Below are positions 19,421 to 28,047 of a stretch of 64,000 nucleotides of DNA, one piece after another. Source of the DNA: an uncultured Gemmatimonadota bacterium. Lineage in GTDB: Bacteria > Gemmatimonadota > Gemmatimonadetes > Gemmatimonadales > Gemmatimonadaceae. The notes under the pieces were generated by a model. That model had not been told where the DNA came from, ran no database searches, and saw only the letters and a list, made by a program, of their open reading frames with translations. The stretch is taken from assembly GCA_902825965.1 (NCBI GenBank), contig CADEDA010000005.1, positions 3,409 to 67,408 of the forward strand, read 5' to 3'. The position numbers and the translations under genes were made by a program. Each line of letters starts with the position of its first letter. Positions within the stretch are counted from its first letter, which is position 1.

Positions 19421-20757
19421 CGCTGCACCGTCTGCCCGCGCGCCTGCAGCTCCATGTCCACCAGCGACACCGAGAGCGCGCGGTCGGTGTCCGCGCGTCC
19501 GCCCACCGTGAAGCGGGCGGTGAGCGTCATCGGCGTGCGCAGCACGTCGAACTGCCGGGCGGTGGCACGCGGCACGCGCCAGAGCTCGGTCGCGTCGTAG
19601 GTCATGCCGGCATCGGGCATGCACCAGAAGGCGGGCCGCGTGAAGCAGGCGAGCGTGAGCTGGCTACGCCCATCGCGCGTCGCGGGCAGGCGCATCGCGT
19701 CGACCGCGAACTCGAGGATCTCGCGGTCCGGGTCGTAGCGCACGAGACGGACGGGCATGGTCACCACGAACGAGCGCCGCGTGTTGCGGAAGAACTCCGT
19801 CTCGCGCCGCTGGTACTCGGCCAGCGCGGCTGCGCGTCGGGCCTCGTACTCCTGCGTGCTCTCGTACGGATCACGCACCACCTCGGGCGGCGGCGCGTCC
19901 ATCACCGCGATCGCCTCGCGCGACATCGTCGCCAGGGCATCCGTGAACTGCGTCGTCGTGACGGACTCGAGGCGATCGGCCATCACCACGCCGGAGGTGG
20001 CGTCGCGCGTGATCATGCGCACGGCATCCACGCGACCGGCGGGACGGTTGGCGGCCGTTGTGGACGCGGTGCCGGTGCGCGGCGCATTCGTGCGCGTGGT
20101 CGCGCTGCCCGCCCCGGACGCGGTGGCTGCCGGCGGAGTGCTGACCCGCGGTGTCGCCGTCGCAGGCGGGTTCGTGGCCGGCGTCGACACCGGCGCGGGA
20201 TTCGTCTGCGCGGAGGGCGGGGTCGCGACCGGTCGGTTCGGGATCGACTCCGCTGCGGGACGCCGCACCACGGGGGCCGCCGTCGGCGGGGCCGCGGTCT
20301 GCGTCGCCGGTGGGGTGGCCTGCGTGGTCGGCGTGGTCGTGGCGCCGGTGGACGCCGCGACGCGTGAGGCCGCGCTGCCGGGTTCGACGTCCGTGCAGAA
20401 CGGCTGCGAGGTCGGCGCGTCCGCAGGATCCGTGGCGGACACGATGACGAAGCACTTCACCGGCGAGAGCGCGGGATGCGAGGCGTTCGCCGCCCACGCG
20501 TTCATGGAGCCGAACGCGATGGAGACCTCGGCGCCGCTGGTCGGCGTGAAGCGGAGTTCCTTGAGGTCGGTCGCGAAGAGCTTCGTGCGCCCGTGGTGCG
20601 TACGCTGGGCCGCCGCGAGCCGCGAGAGGTCCCGCTTCACGGCTTCCGCCACGCGCGCCTTCTCGCCGGCGAGAGCGGGGCGCTGCGCCGCCAGGGCCGA
20701 CGGGGCAGCGAGCAGGGCTGCGACTAGGAACGCGACAGGCGGGGTGAAGCGAGCCAT
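19405..20757 (-). CDS. Secreted protein with pilin-like head and Pro/Thr linker
   Basis: This 450-aa protein has a signal peptide ending in SALAAQ. Residues about 35-130 resemble the globular part of type IV pilins of this kind of bacterium: a helix AVKRDLSRLAAAQRTHHG, then LKELRFTPTSGAEVSIAF, AANASHPAL and a Cys pair (CFVIV, FCTDV). It lacks the prepilin N-terminal helix and FTxxE site. A 130-residue Thr/Pro/Ala linker (about 135-265) connects to a C-terminal domain with no recognised family and two Cys (ACFTRPAFWC). It is the first gene of the five-gene unit. A role on the cell surface is likely; the specific function is unknown. Confidence 0.75.
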   Translation of the reverse strand: MARFTPPVAFLVAALLAAPSALAAQRPALAGEKARVAEAVKRDLSRLAAAQRTHHGRTKLFATDLKELRFTPTSGAEVSIAFGSMNAWAANASHPALSPVKCFVIVSATDPADAPTSQPFCTDVEPGSAASRVAASTGATTTPTTQATPPATQTAAPPTAAPVVRRPAAESIPNRPVATPPSAQTNPAPVSTPATNPPATATPRVSTPPAATASGAGSATTRTNAPRTGTASTTAANRPAGRVDAVRMITRDATSGVVMADRLESVTTTQFTDALATMSREAIAVMDAPPPEVVRDPYESTQEYEARRAAALAEYQRRETEFFRNTRRSFVVTMPVRLVRYDPDREILEFAVDAMRLPATRDGRSQLTLACFTRPAFWCMPDAGMTYDATELWRVPRATARQFDVLRTPMTLTARFTVGGRADTDRALSVSLVDMELQARGQTVQRWPTR

Positions 20758-20797
20758 CTATTCGGAGCTCCGAGGTCCAGCCGGCGGGAGTCAGGGG

Positions 20798-20830
20798 TCG
20801 CGCCCGAGGGGGTTACACCCACGGGCGCGA
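20798..20830. terminator. Hairpin after phosphatase gene or in leader of the five-gene operon
   Basis: Perfect 9-bp arms (20798-20806 / 20822-20830) enclose a 15-base loop. It lies 55 bp after the phosphatase stop and 41 bp before the next start. Because a promoter-like element sits between them (20839-20867), the hairpin could be a terminator or the first structure of the operon's 5' leader. Confidence 0.45.
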
Positions 20831-20838
20831 ATGCGGGT

Positions 20839-20867
20839 AATCTGCGGTCCCGCAGAGACTTCCGCAA
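20839..20867 (-). promoter_or_regulatory. Putative promoter of the five-gene kinase/peptidase operon
   Basis: On the minus strand TTG (20867-20865) is followed after 20 bases by CAGATT (20844-20839), one base off TAnnTT. Start of transcription would be near 20832. Confidence 0.4.
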
Positions 20868-20884
20868 CGCTGACACCCCCTACT

Positions 20885-21463
20885 TCAGGGGCGCATCGCA
20901 GTGGTTGCGCAGGGCGCCGTCTCGGGCGGGTTCGGGGGACCGTAGTGGCCTGCGATCAGCCGTGCGGTCGCCCCATCCAAGACGAGCGTGTAGATGCCGT
21001 CGTAATGGTGGTCGCAGAGGTCCGGCCGCTTGGGACCGCCCAAGGCGGCGATCCAGGGCATCACGGTGTTGGAGTGGCCGACGATCAGCACGGTCTTGCC
21101 CGCGTGCTTCTTCACCGCCTCCTGCACCGATGCGGTCATGCCAGCCATGCCCTGCCCGCCGATCAGTTCCACCGGCACGCCCGCCTGCTCGGCCGTCGGG
21201 CGCGCAGTCTCGCGCGTGCGCGTGGTGTTGGTGGAATACACCGCCGCGACCTTCGACTCGGCGAGCACGGCAGCCAGGGCCTTGGCACGCGCGACCCCGG
21301 TTTCCGTGAGCGGCGGGTCGTTGGCCGGCTGCGCCGCCTTGTCGGCGTGGCGCACGATCACGACGACGGTCGGCGCCGACGCGGACTGCGCGAGCGCGGA
21401 CAGTGGCAGGATCGCCGCGGCGAGGAGCGCGCTGGCGCTGGAGCGGAGGAACGAACGGCGCAT
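20885..21463 (-). CDS. Exported histidine phosphatase (phosphoglycerate mutase-like) family protein
   Basis: This 192-aa protein starts with RRSFLRSSASALLAAAILP, a Tat-like or Sec signal ending near ALAQ. The catalytic RHADKAA carries the phospho-acceptor His; STNTTRTRETA and VGHSNTV are the further family blocks with the second His. The substrate is unknown: exported members include SixA-like phosphatases and phytase-like enzymes. I use ATG 21463; a GTG 9 bases earlier is possible. It follows the DUF486 gene on the same strand after 60 bp. Confidence 0.85.
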   Translation of the reverse strand: MRRSFLRSSASALLAAAILPLSALAQSASAPTVVVIVRHADKAAQPANDPPLTETGVARAKALAAVLAESKVAAVYSTNTTRTRETARPTAEQAGVPVELIGGQGMAGMTASVQEAVKKHAGKTVLIVGHSNTVMPWIAALGGPKRPDLCDHHYDGIYTLVLDGATARLIAGHYGPPNPPETAPCATTAMRP

Positions 21464-21523
21464 CGGGGTCACCGGCTGGGGAGGGGAGCGTGGGGCATCA
21501 CGTTGTGACTACACCGCGGGGCG

Positions 21524-21880
21524 TCAGGCGGCCGCGAGGTTGCCCCGGAACACGAAATACACCGCACCGAGCAGGCAGAGCGCGGCCCACAGGAAATCGA
21601 GCTTGAGCGGTGCCTTCATATAGAAGACCGCGAAGGGGATGAACACGCCGATCGCGATGACCTCCTGCAGCATCTTGAGCTGGCCGAGCGAGAGCTGCGT
21701 GAAGCCCAGGCGGTTGGCCGGTACCTGCAGGAGGTACTCGAAGAGTGCGACACCCCAGCTCACGAGGGCCGCGACGTACCACGCGCGATTCGCCTGATGC
21801 TTGAGGTGCCCGTACCAGGCGTACGTCATGAACAGATTGGACGCGATGAGCAGCAGCGTCGTACGGAGGAGGATCGACAT
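21524..21880 (-). CDS. DMT-type small membrane protein (DUF486)
   Basis: This 118-aa inner-membrane protein has four predicted helices. TYAWYGHLK near residue 19 and VLQEVI/FVFRGN-type positions near the C terminus match the DUF486 family, related to drug/metabolite transporters. The function of the family is not established. It begins 9 bp after the stop of the second RND pump gene and is probably the last gene of the efflux operon. Confidence 0.85.
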   Translation of the reverse strand: MSILLRTTLLLIASNLFMTYAWYGHLKHQANRAWYVAALVSWGVALFEYLLQVPANRLGFTQLSLGQLKMLQEVIAIGVFIPFAVFYMKAPLKLDFLWAALCLLGAVYFVFRGNLAAA

Positions 21881-21889
21881 GCCGGGAGA

Positions 21890-24800
21890 TTAGGCGCGTC
21901 GCCGACGTCCCGCCAGCATCGCGGGCAGGATGAGCATCGCCCCGATGGTGCCGGCGACGGTGCCACCGGCCGTGGCCAGGGCGATGGCCCCGAACAGCGT
22001 GTCGGCGCTGGTGCCGACCGCGAGCGGCACGAGCGAGGCGATGGTCGTGAGCGTGACCATCATGATCATGCCGGAACGGTCGAGCGCAGCGCGATACACG
22101 CGCCCCGGCGGCAGGCGGCGCAGCGGCGATGCGAGCCGCCGCTCGAGGGCGTCGTCCACGAGCAGGATGCTCTGGTTCACGGCGAGGCCCACCACGAGGA
22201 TGACGCCCACTGCCGCCTCGCGGGTGAAGGCCGCGTCGGCGAGCCAGAACGCCGCCATCACGCCGCCGAGCGCGAGCGGCAGCGAGAGGAAGACCATCCA
22301 GGCGCCCCAGGTCGAGTTGAACACCATTGCGACGCTCAGGATCACGAGCACGACGCCGATCGCGAACACGAGCCACAGTCCGCGTTGCGACGTGTCCTGC
22401 TCGCGCCGGAAGACGTTCTCGTCCACCACGCCGAATCCCGGGGGTACGCTGATGCTCTTCATGAAGGCGTCGTGGGTGCGGTTGGCCAGGCGGGCCGGGC
22501 CGCGGAACTCGTACGCCACCACCCGCAGATACTGCTGGTCCTCGCGCGAGATCGTGCTCAGGCCTTCGCGTTCCCCGACGTCCGACAGGTCGCTGAGGCG
22601 CACCGCGCCACCGTTCGGCGTGGGGAGCAGGGCGTCCCGGAGTTCATCGAGCGACCGCTCGCGCGAGCCCTGCGCCTTCACCGACACGGGGATCTCCTCG
22701 CCGCCGATCTCCAGGCGCTGCCCACCGACGGACCCCCGCACCTCGCGCCGCACGGCGGCCGTGAACTGCGCGGCCGTCACGCCGTAGCGGGCGAGTGCGT
22801 CCCGGTCGGGCTCGAGTGTCACCGCGAACGCGCGGTCACCGCCGAAGAACCCGCCGCTGCGCACGACGGCGTTCCGCACCCGCGTGATGTTCTCCAGCCG
22901 CCGCCGGATGTCCTCGGCCAGTTGCTGCACCGCGGCGAACGAGTAGCCGGTGACGCGGATGCTGAAGGTGCTCGACGTGCCGATGCCGCCGCCGGAGCTG
23001 AAGGCGTTGCCCTGGCCCCGCACGGAGATGCTCGCACCGCCCACGTAGATCGCTCGCCCCGTGAGTTCCTCCTGCAGTTGCAGCGGGATCGCGGAGTTGT
23101 CGTGCTCCGGCGTGAACGTCACCAGCATCTGCGCGCCGAAGATGCTGCCGCTCGCGACCACCTCCTCCACCCCCGTGCGGCCCACCACGATGCGCTCCAT
23201 CTCGGCCATCGCGGCGTCGAGCGTGGCCGGGTCCGACCCGCGCGGGAAGCTGATGCCCACCTGGATGGTGGTGCGCTGGTTGCCACCCAGGCCGCGGAAC
23301 GAGAACCGCGGGACCTTCTCGACGAACACGTACGTCAACCCGCCCATCGTGGCCGTCGTGAGCAGCAGCGTCACCCAGCGCCAGCGCAACGCGCCCCGCA
23401 CCAGCCAGGCGTACACACGCTGCAGCCGTGGCCACGGCGTCTCGGTGATGCCGTGGCCCTTGGCCAGCGCGGGGATCATCACCACGGCGGAGAGGATCGA
23501 GCAGAACAGGGCGAGCGTGAACGCGGCCGCGAACGGGAAGAACGCGGCGCGGGCGTTGCCCTGCAGGTAGAGGAACGGGAACAGCACCACCGCCGTGGTG
23601 AGCGTCGACCCCAGCACCGCCGGCACCATGCGCTGCGCCATCTCCGCACGCCCCCCCTCGGTATCGGGCGCGAAGCGGAGTCGCTCCACGATCACGAGGC
23701 CGTTCTGCACGAGCACCCCGATGCCCATGGCCAGGCCGGCCAGCGTGAGCATGTTGGCCGGGATGTCGAGCAGGAAGAGCCCCAGTGCCGTGCCCGCGAT
23801 CGCGACGGCCGCGCTGCCCATCACCAACGCCACCGCGCGCCAGTTGCGCAGTGCGATCACGAGCACGAGGGTCACGGCCGCGAAGGCGATGCCGCCGCGC
23901 AGGAAGAGGTCGTTGAGCTGGCGGTTGAGATTGCGCGAGTCGTCGCTGGTGATGCGGTACCGCACGCCGCCGGGCAGCGTCGGCGCCAGCGCCTGCAGCG
24001 CGCGACGGACGTCGCGCGCGGTCTCGATCGCATCGGCCGTCGCTTCCCGCGTGACGGTGAAGCTCAGCGCCGTGCGTCCGTTCACCCGGTAGAATCCCCC
24101 GCGTGCGTCCTCCTCCGGGCGCACGATCGCCAGGTCGCCGAGCCGGAAGACCTGGTTGCCGCGTCCGCGGATGGGCAGGTTCGCGAGCTCCTCCAGCGCC
24201 GCCGGCTGGTCGCGCAGCACCACCTCGCGCTTGGAGGCCCCGATGCGTTCGGTGCCCAGCGCCGCGACCACGCGGGCACCGCCCACCGCGTCCGTGAGAG
24301 CGGTGGGCGAGATCCCGAGCTGCCGCAGGAGGCGCGCATCGTAGCTCACCGTCGCGCCGAACTCGACACCGCCGCCGACGCTCACCCCGCCGACGCCGTT
24401 CACGGCGCCGAGCCGCGGCAGGATCTGCTCGCGCGCGATGCGCTCCATCGCGCCGGGGGTGTACGGCCCGTTGAGCTGCACGCGCATGAGCGGCGCTTCG
24501 GTGAGTTCTTCGGGCACGTAGTTGCTCACCGTCGGCGGCGCCACGCCCACGGGATACTCCGAGCGCAGCAGCTCGAGGCGCTCGAGGATCGCGAGCCGCG
24601 TGAGCTGCACCGGCGCATCGGGGTCGAGCTCGATCGTCAACCGCGAGCTGCCCTCGCGCGACTCGCTGCTCGTGCGGCGCACCCCGCGCACGGCCTGCGC
24701 CGCCGCCTCGACGGGCGAGGAGATGTACATCTCGATGAGTTCGGCCGACGCACCCGGCCACTGCGCACTGATCAGCAGGCGCGGCAGTTCGACCTCGGTG

Positions 24801-24904
24801 GAGGTCGCGAGGGCGAGCCGCGCGAAGCTCACCGCACCGCCGAGCAGCACGATGACGGTGATCGCCCAGACCACCGCCGGACGCGAGACCGCCCAGCGGA
24901 TCAC
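21890..24904 (-). CDS. RND efflux pump subunit, atypical (no TM4 aspartate)
   Basis: This 1004-aa inner-membrane protein has the RND layout of twelve helices with two large periplasmic loops. In helix TM4, where proton-driven pumps have Asp (LVDN in the partner), this protein has VLVQNGLVIVE with Gln400. Helix TM10 has GLAVNQSILLVDD. Proton translocation through this subunit is therefore questionable. It starts with GTG overlapping the stop of the first pump gene (GTGA), so the two are made together. They may form a mixed trimer in which one subunit type drives transport, as in heteromeric RND pumps. Confidence 0.9.
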   Translation of the reverse strand: MIRWAVSRPAVVWAITVIVLLGGAVSFARLALATSTEVELPRLLISAQWPGASAELIEMYISSPVEAAAQAVRGVRRTSSESREGSSRLTIELDPDAPVQLTRLAILERLELLRSEYPVGVAPPTVSNYVPEELTEAPLMRVQLNGPYTPGAMERIAREQILPRLGAVNGVGGVSVGGGVEFGATVSYDARLLRQLGISPTALTDAVGGARVVAALGTERIGASKREVVLRDQPAALEELANLPIRGRGNQVFRLGDLAIVRPEEDARGGFYRVNGRTALSFTVTREATADAIETARDVRRALQALAPTLPGGVRYRITSDDSRNLNRQLNDLFLRGGIAFAAVTLVLVIALRNWRAVALVMGSAAVAIAGTALGLFLLDIPANMLTLAGLAMGIGVLVQNGLVIVERLRFAPDTEGGRAEMAQRMVPAVLGSTLTTAVVLFPFLYLQGNARAAFFPFAAAFTLALFCSILSAVVMIPALAKGHGITETPWPRLQRVYAWLVRGALRWRWVTLLLTTATMGGLTYVFVEKVPRFSFRGLGGNQRTTIQVGISFPRGSDPATLDAAMAEMERIVVGRTGVEEVVASGSIFGAQMLVTFTPEHDNSAIPLQLQEELTGRAIYVGGASISVRGQGNAFSSGGGIGTSSTFSIRVTGYSFAAVQQLAEDIRRRLENITRVRNAVVRSGGFFGGDRAFAVTLEPDRDALARYGVTAAQFTAAVRREVRGSVGGQRLEIGGEEIPVSVKAQGSRERSLDELRDALLPTPNGGAVRLSDLSDVGEREGLSTISREDQQYLRVVAYEFRGPARLANRTHDAFMKSISVPPGFGVVDENVFRREQDTSQRGLWLVFAIGVVLVILSVAMVFNSTWGAWMVFLSLPLALGGVMAAFWLADAAFTREAAVGVILVVGLAVNQSILLVDDALERRLASPLRRLPPGRVYRAALDRSGMIMMVTLTTIASLVPLAVGTSADTLFGAIALATAGGTVAGTIGAMLILPAMLAGRRRRA

Positions 24905-27900
24905 GGCGCGCGCTCCGCGCGCGCCGCCATCCAGCCCTCGAGCTGCGCGTAGGCGACCGGGAGCAGGAAGAAGGTCACGATCTGCGCGGAGATGGCGCCG
25001 CCGATGACCGCGGCCGCCAGCGGCTGGTACAGCGCCCCACCGCTGCCGATGCCGAACACCAGCGGCAGCACGCCGAAGATCGTCGTCAACGACGTCATGG
25101 TGATCGCGCGCAGGCGCTGCCGCCCGCCGAGCAGCACGGCCTCATGAATGGAGTGCCCCATCTCACGAAAGCGCCGGATGGCGTCGAGCTTCACCACCGC
25201 CTCGTTGTCCGCCATGCCGATCATCACCACGATCCCGATCAGCGACACGGCGTTGATGCTCTGCCCCGTCACCCACAGGAGCACGAAGCCGCCCGCCGCC
25301 GCGAGCGGCACGGTGATCATCACCACGAGCGGGATCGTGAACGAGGCGAACTCGCCCGCCAGCACGAGGAACACCAGCGCCACGGAGAGCAGGGCGACGA
25401 GCGCGAGCTCGTTCGTCGTGCGTCGCTGCTCGATGTCCGCGCCGGTGATCGCCCAGGTGAGCCCGGCGGGCGGCTTGAGCTGTGCCAGTTGCGCCTCGAC
25501 GTCCCGGGTCGCCCGCGCCGTGCCGCCCTGTTCGATGAGGCCCTCGACGATCGAGACCGGCCGCTGGTCCACGCGCACCACTTCGATCGGGGCCCGCACC
25601 TCCGCCCAGCGCACCAGCTGGCTGAGCGGCACGCCACTCACCGGGGTCTGCAGCGCGGTCTGCAGGTCCTCGTTGGCGTTGCCCGCGAAGCGCACGCGGA
25701 TCGGCGTGCGCCGGTCGGTCTCGCGGAGCTCGCTCGCCTCCACGCCACCGAGCCCGCCCTGCAGGGCGCGCTGCACCGCCTGCACGCTGATGCCGCGCTC
25801 GGCGAGTCGTGCGCGTTCGAGCTCCACTTCGATCTGCGGCTGTGTCGTGGCGAAGGCGTCGCGCACGTCGGAGAGCGTGGGCAGCGTGGCGAGCCGACCG
25901 CGCACGGAGTCCGACCAGACCTGCGACTCCGCGAGCGTGCGGGCGCTGATCTCCACGCGGACCAGGCGGCCTTCACGCCCGATGAGCGAGCCGAACTCGG
26001 ACTGGCCCGCGAGGTCCAGCGCGAGTGCGCCCGTCGCGAGATCCGGCACGCCGGCGCGCAGCGCCTGCGCGAACCCGGCCGCGTCGCGGCCCTCCGGCAC
26101 CGGGACGAGCAGCTGCCCCGTCGCCGAGGTCCCCGGTTCGGCACCGGCGAGCACCTCCTCGTCGGTGGCGATGCCCACGCGCGTGTACACGCCGCTGGAC
26201 CCGAGGGACTTCGCGACCGCCTCGATGCGGGCCGCCTGCCGGGTGGTCTCCTCGATGGCGGTGCCCTCGGGCAGCTTGAGCGCCGCGACGACCATGCCTT
26301 CGTCCACCTGCGGCAGGATCTCCTTGGGGAGCGTGTTGATCAGCAGCACCATCACGCCGAACAAGCCGAGCCCAAGCGCGAGCATCGCCCGGGGCGACGC
26401 GAGCGCCCACTCCATGCCGGCTTCATAGAGGTCCGCGAACCGCGCACCGATGCGGTCGAGCCGGTCCAGGGACGAGGCCGGTCCGGGCTCCGCTGCCGCT
26501 GCGGCCTGCGATTCCGCCGCGGCCGGCTCGCTCCCGCCCGATCCCGCTGCCAGCGGCTTCCGCCGTCGCCCGACGATCATCACGGGCATCAGCGTGAGTG
26601 CCAGCACCAGCGAGCCGCCGGTGGAGAGCACCACCGCGAGCGAGAGGTCGCGGAAGAGCGCCGCCGCGAGGCCTTTGACGAACACGATGGGGCCGAACAC
26701 CAGCAACGTGGTCAGCGTGCCCGCGAACAGCGGCCCCGCGACCTCATCCGTCGCGGTGATCGCATTGTCCGCACCACCCTCACCCGTCTCCTCGCGCCGG
26801 CGGCCCGCCGCATCGGCCACCACGATCGCGTTGTCCACCAACAGGCCGACGCCGAGCGCGAGCCCGCCCAGCGAGAGTACGTTCACCGTGACGTCGAACA
26901 CCTGCAGGAACACCAGCGCGATCAGCACCGACAGCGGCAGGATGGTCGCGATGGCCAGCGACGACCGCCAGTCGCGCAGGAACACGAGGATCATGAGCAG
27001 CGAGAGCACGCCGCCGAGCACGATCTCCTGGCCGAGGTTGGAGAGGGCGTCGACGACGAAATCCGCCTGGGCCGCCACCACGTGCATGCGGATGTCCGGG
27101 AACTCGGTCTGCAGCTGCGCGATCACCTCGCGCATCCGCGCCGTGACGGCGACGGTGTTGGAACCGGCATCCTTGTACACGACCAGGCCGACCGCTGCCC
27201 CACCATCGAGGCGGGTCAGGGTCCGTGGCTCGGCCATCGTGGACGTGATCGTCGCGATGTCGCTCAGGCGATAGCCCGCCCGCACCGGCCCGATCGGGGT
27301 CGCGGCGATCTCGTCGAGCTGACGGAACTCCGTCATCGCGCGCACGGAGAACCGGAACTGCCCGCGACGGATCGTGCCGCCCGCACCGTTCGCGTTGGCG
27401 GCCTGCACGGCCGTCGCCACGTCGTTGGTGGTGAGGCCCAGCGCCCGCATCTTCTCGGGATCGACCTCGATGCGCACCTCATCCTCAGGGGCGCCGGTCA
27501 CGGCCACGCTGGCGACGCCCGCGATCTGCTCGAGCCGGCGCGCATGCACGTCGGTGGCGGTGCGCCCGAGCAGGCGCAGGTCGTTGAGGCCGGTGAGTCC
27601 GACCACGGCGATCGGGCGCTCGCCGGGATCGCTCGTCAGCAGGGTCGGGCGGTCCGCCGCCTCGGGCAGGCGCGAGCGGGCCTGGTCGAGCCGCTCACGG
27701 ACCGTGAGCAGCGTGGTCTGCATGTCGGTGCCCCACGCGAAGCGGGCCGTCGTCACGGCTTCCCCGTTGCGGCTCACCGAGCGCAGTTCCACGATGCCCG
27801 GCGTCGCGGCGATCGCCGTCTCGATGGGCTCCGCGATGAACCGCGACACCTCCTCCGCCGCGGCCCCCGTGTACACGGTGCGGATGGTGAGCACGGGCAG

Positions 27901-28023
27901 CGTCACATCCGGCAGCAGCGTCACCGGAAGCCGCGACAGCGACACGCTGCCGAGCAGGATGATGGCGAGCGTGGCGGCCACCGTCGTGACCGGACGGCGG
28001 ACTGCGGACGAAGTCAGGGACAC
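24901..28023 (-). CDS. RND efflux pump subunit
   Basis: This 1040-aa inner-membrane transporter of the AcrB/HAE superfamily has the proton-relay Asp397 in GLALGVGLLVDNAIVV (TM4) and GMADNEAVVKLDAIRR in TM10. An insertion rich in Ala/Glu/Gly (near residues 490-520) lies in the cytoplasmic linker between the two halves. It starts with GTG, 24 bp after the adaptor gene, and overlaps the second pump gene by 4 bp. No outer-membrane channel gene is present in the window, so a shared TolC-type protein encoded elsewhere would be needed. Confidence 0.93.
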   Translation of the reverse strand: MSLTSSAVRRPVTTVAATLAIILLGSVSLSRLPVTLLPDVTLPVLTIRTVYTGAAAEEVSRFIAEPIETAIAATPGIVELRSVSRNGEAVTTARFAWGTDMQTTLLTVRERLDQARSRLPEAADRPTLLTSDPGERPIAVVGLTGLNDLRLLGRTATDVHARRLEQIAGVASVAVTGAPEDEVRIEVDPEKMRALGLTTNDVATAVQAANANGAGGTIRRGQFRFSVRAMTEFRQLDEIAATPIGPVRAGYRLSDIATITSTMAEPRTLTRLDGGAAVGLVVYKDAGSNTVAVTARMREVIAQLQTEFPDIRMHVVAAQADFVVDALSNLGQEIVLGGVLSLLMILVFLRDWRSSLAIATILPLSVLIALVFLQVFDVTVNVLSLGGLALGVGLLVDNAIVVADAAGRRREETGEGGADNAITATDEVAGPLFAGTLTTLLVFGPIVFVKGLAAALFRDLSLAVVLSTGGSLVLALTLMPVMIVGRRRKPLAAGSGGSEPAAAESQAAAAAEPGPASSLDRLDRIGARFADLYEAGMEWALASPRAMLALGLGLFGVMVLLINTLPKEILPQVDEGMVVAALKLPEGTAIEETTRQAARIEAVAKSLGSSGVYTRVGIATDEEVLAGAEPGTSATGQLLVPVPEGRDAAGFAQALRAGVPDLATGALALDLAGQSEFGSLIGREGRLVRVEISARTLAESQVWSDSVRGRLATLPTLSDVRDAFATTQPQIEVELERARLAERGISVQAVQRALQGGLGGVEASELRETDRRTPIRVRFAGNANEDLQTALQTPVSGVPLSQLVRWAEVRAPIEVVRVDQRPVSIVEGLIEQGGTARATRDVEAQLAQLKPPAGLTWAITGADIEQRRTTNELALVALLSVALVFLVLAGEFASFTIPLVVMITVPLAAAGGFVLLWVTGQSINAVSLIGIVVMIGMADNEAVVKLDAIRRFREMGHSIHEAVLLGGRQRLRAITMTSLTTIFGVLPLVFGIGSGGALYQPLAAAVIGGAISAQIVTFFLLPVAYAQLEGWMAARAERAP

Positions 28024-28047
28024 GGATGTGCTCGGTCGTGGGCGGGA

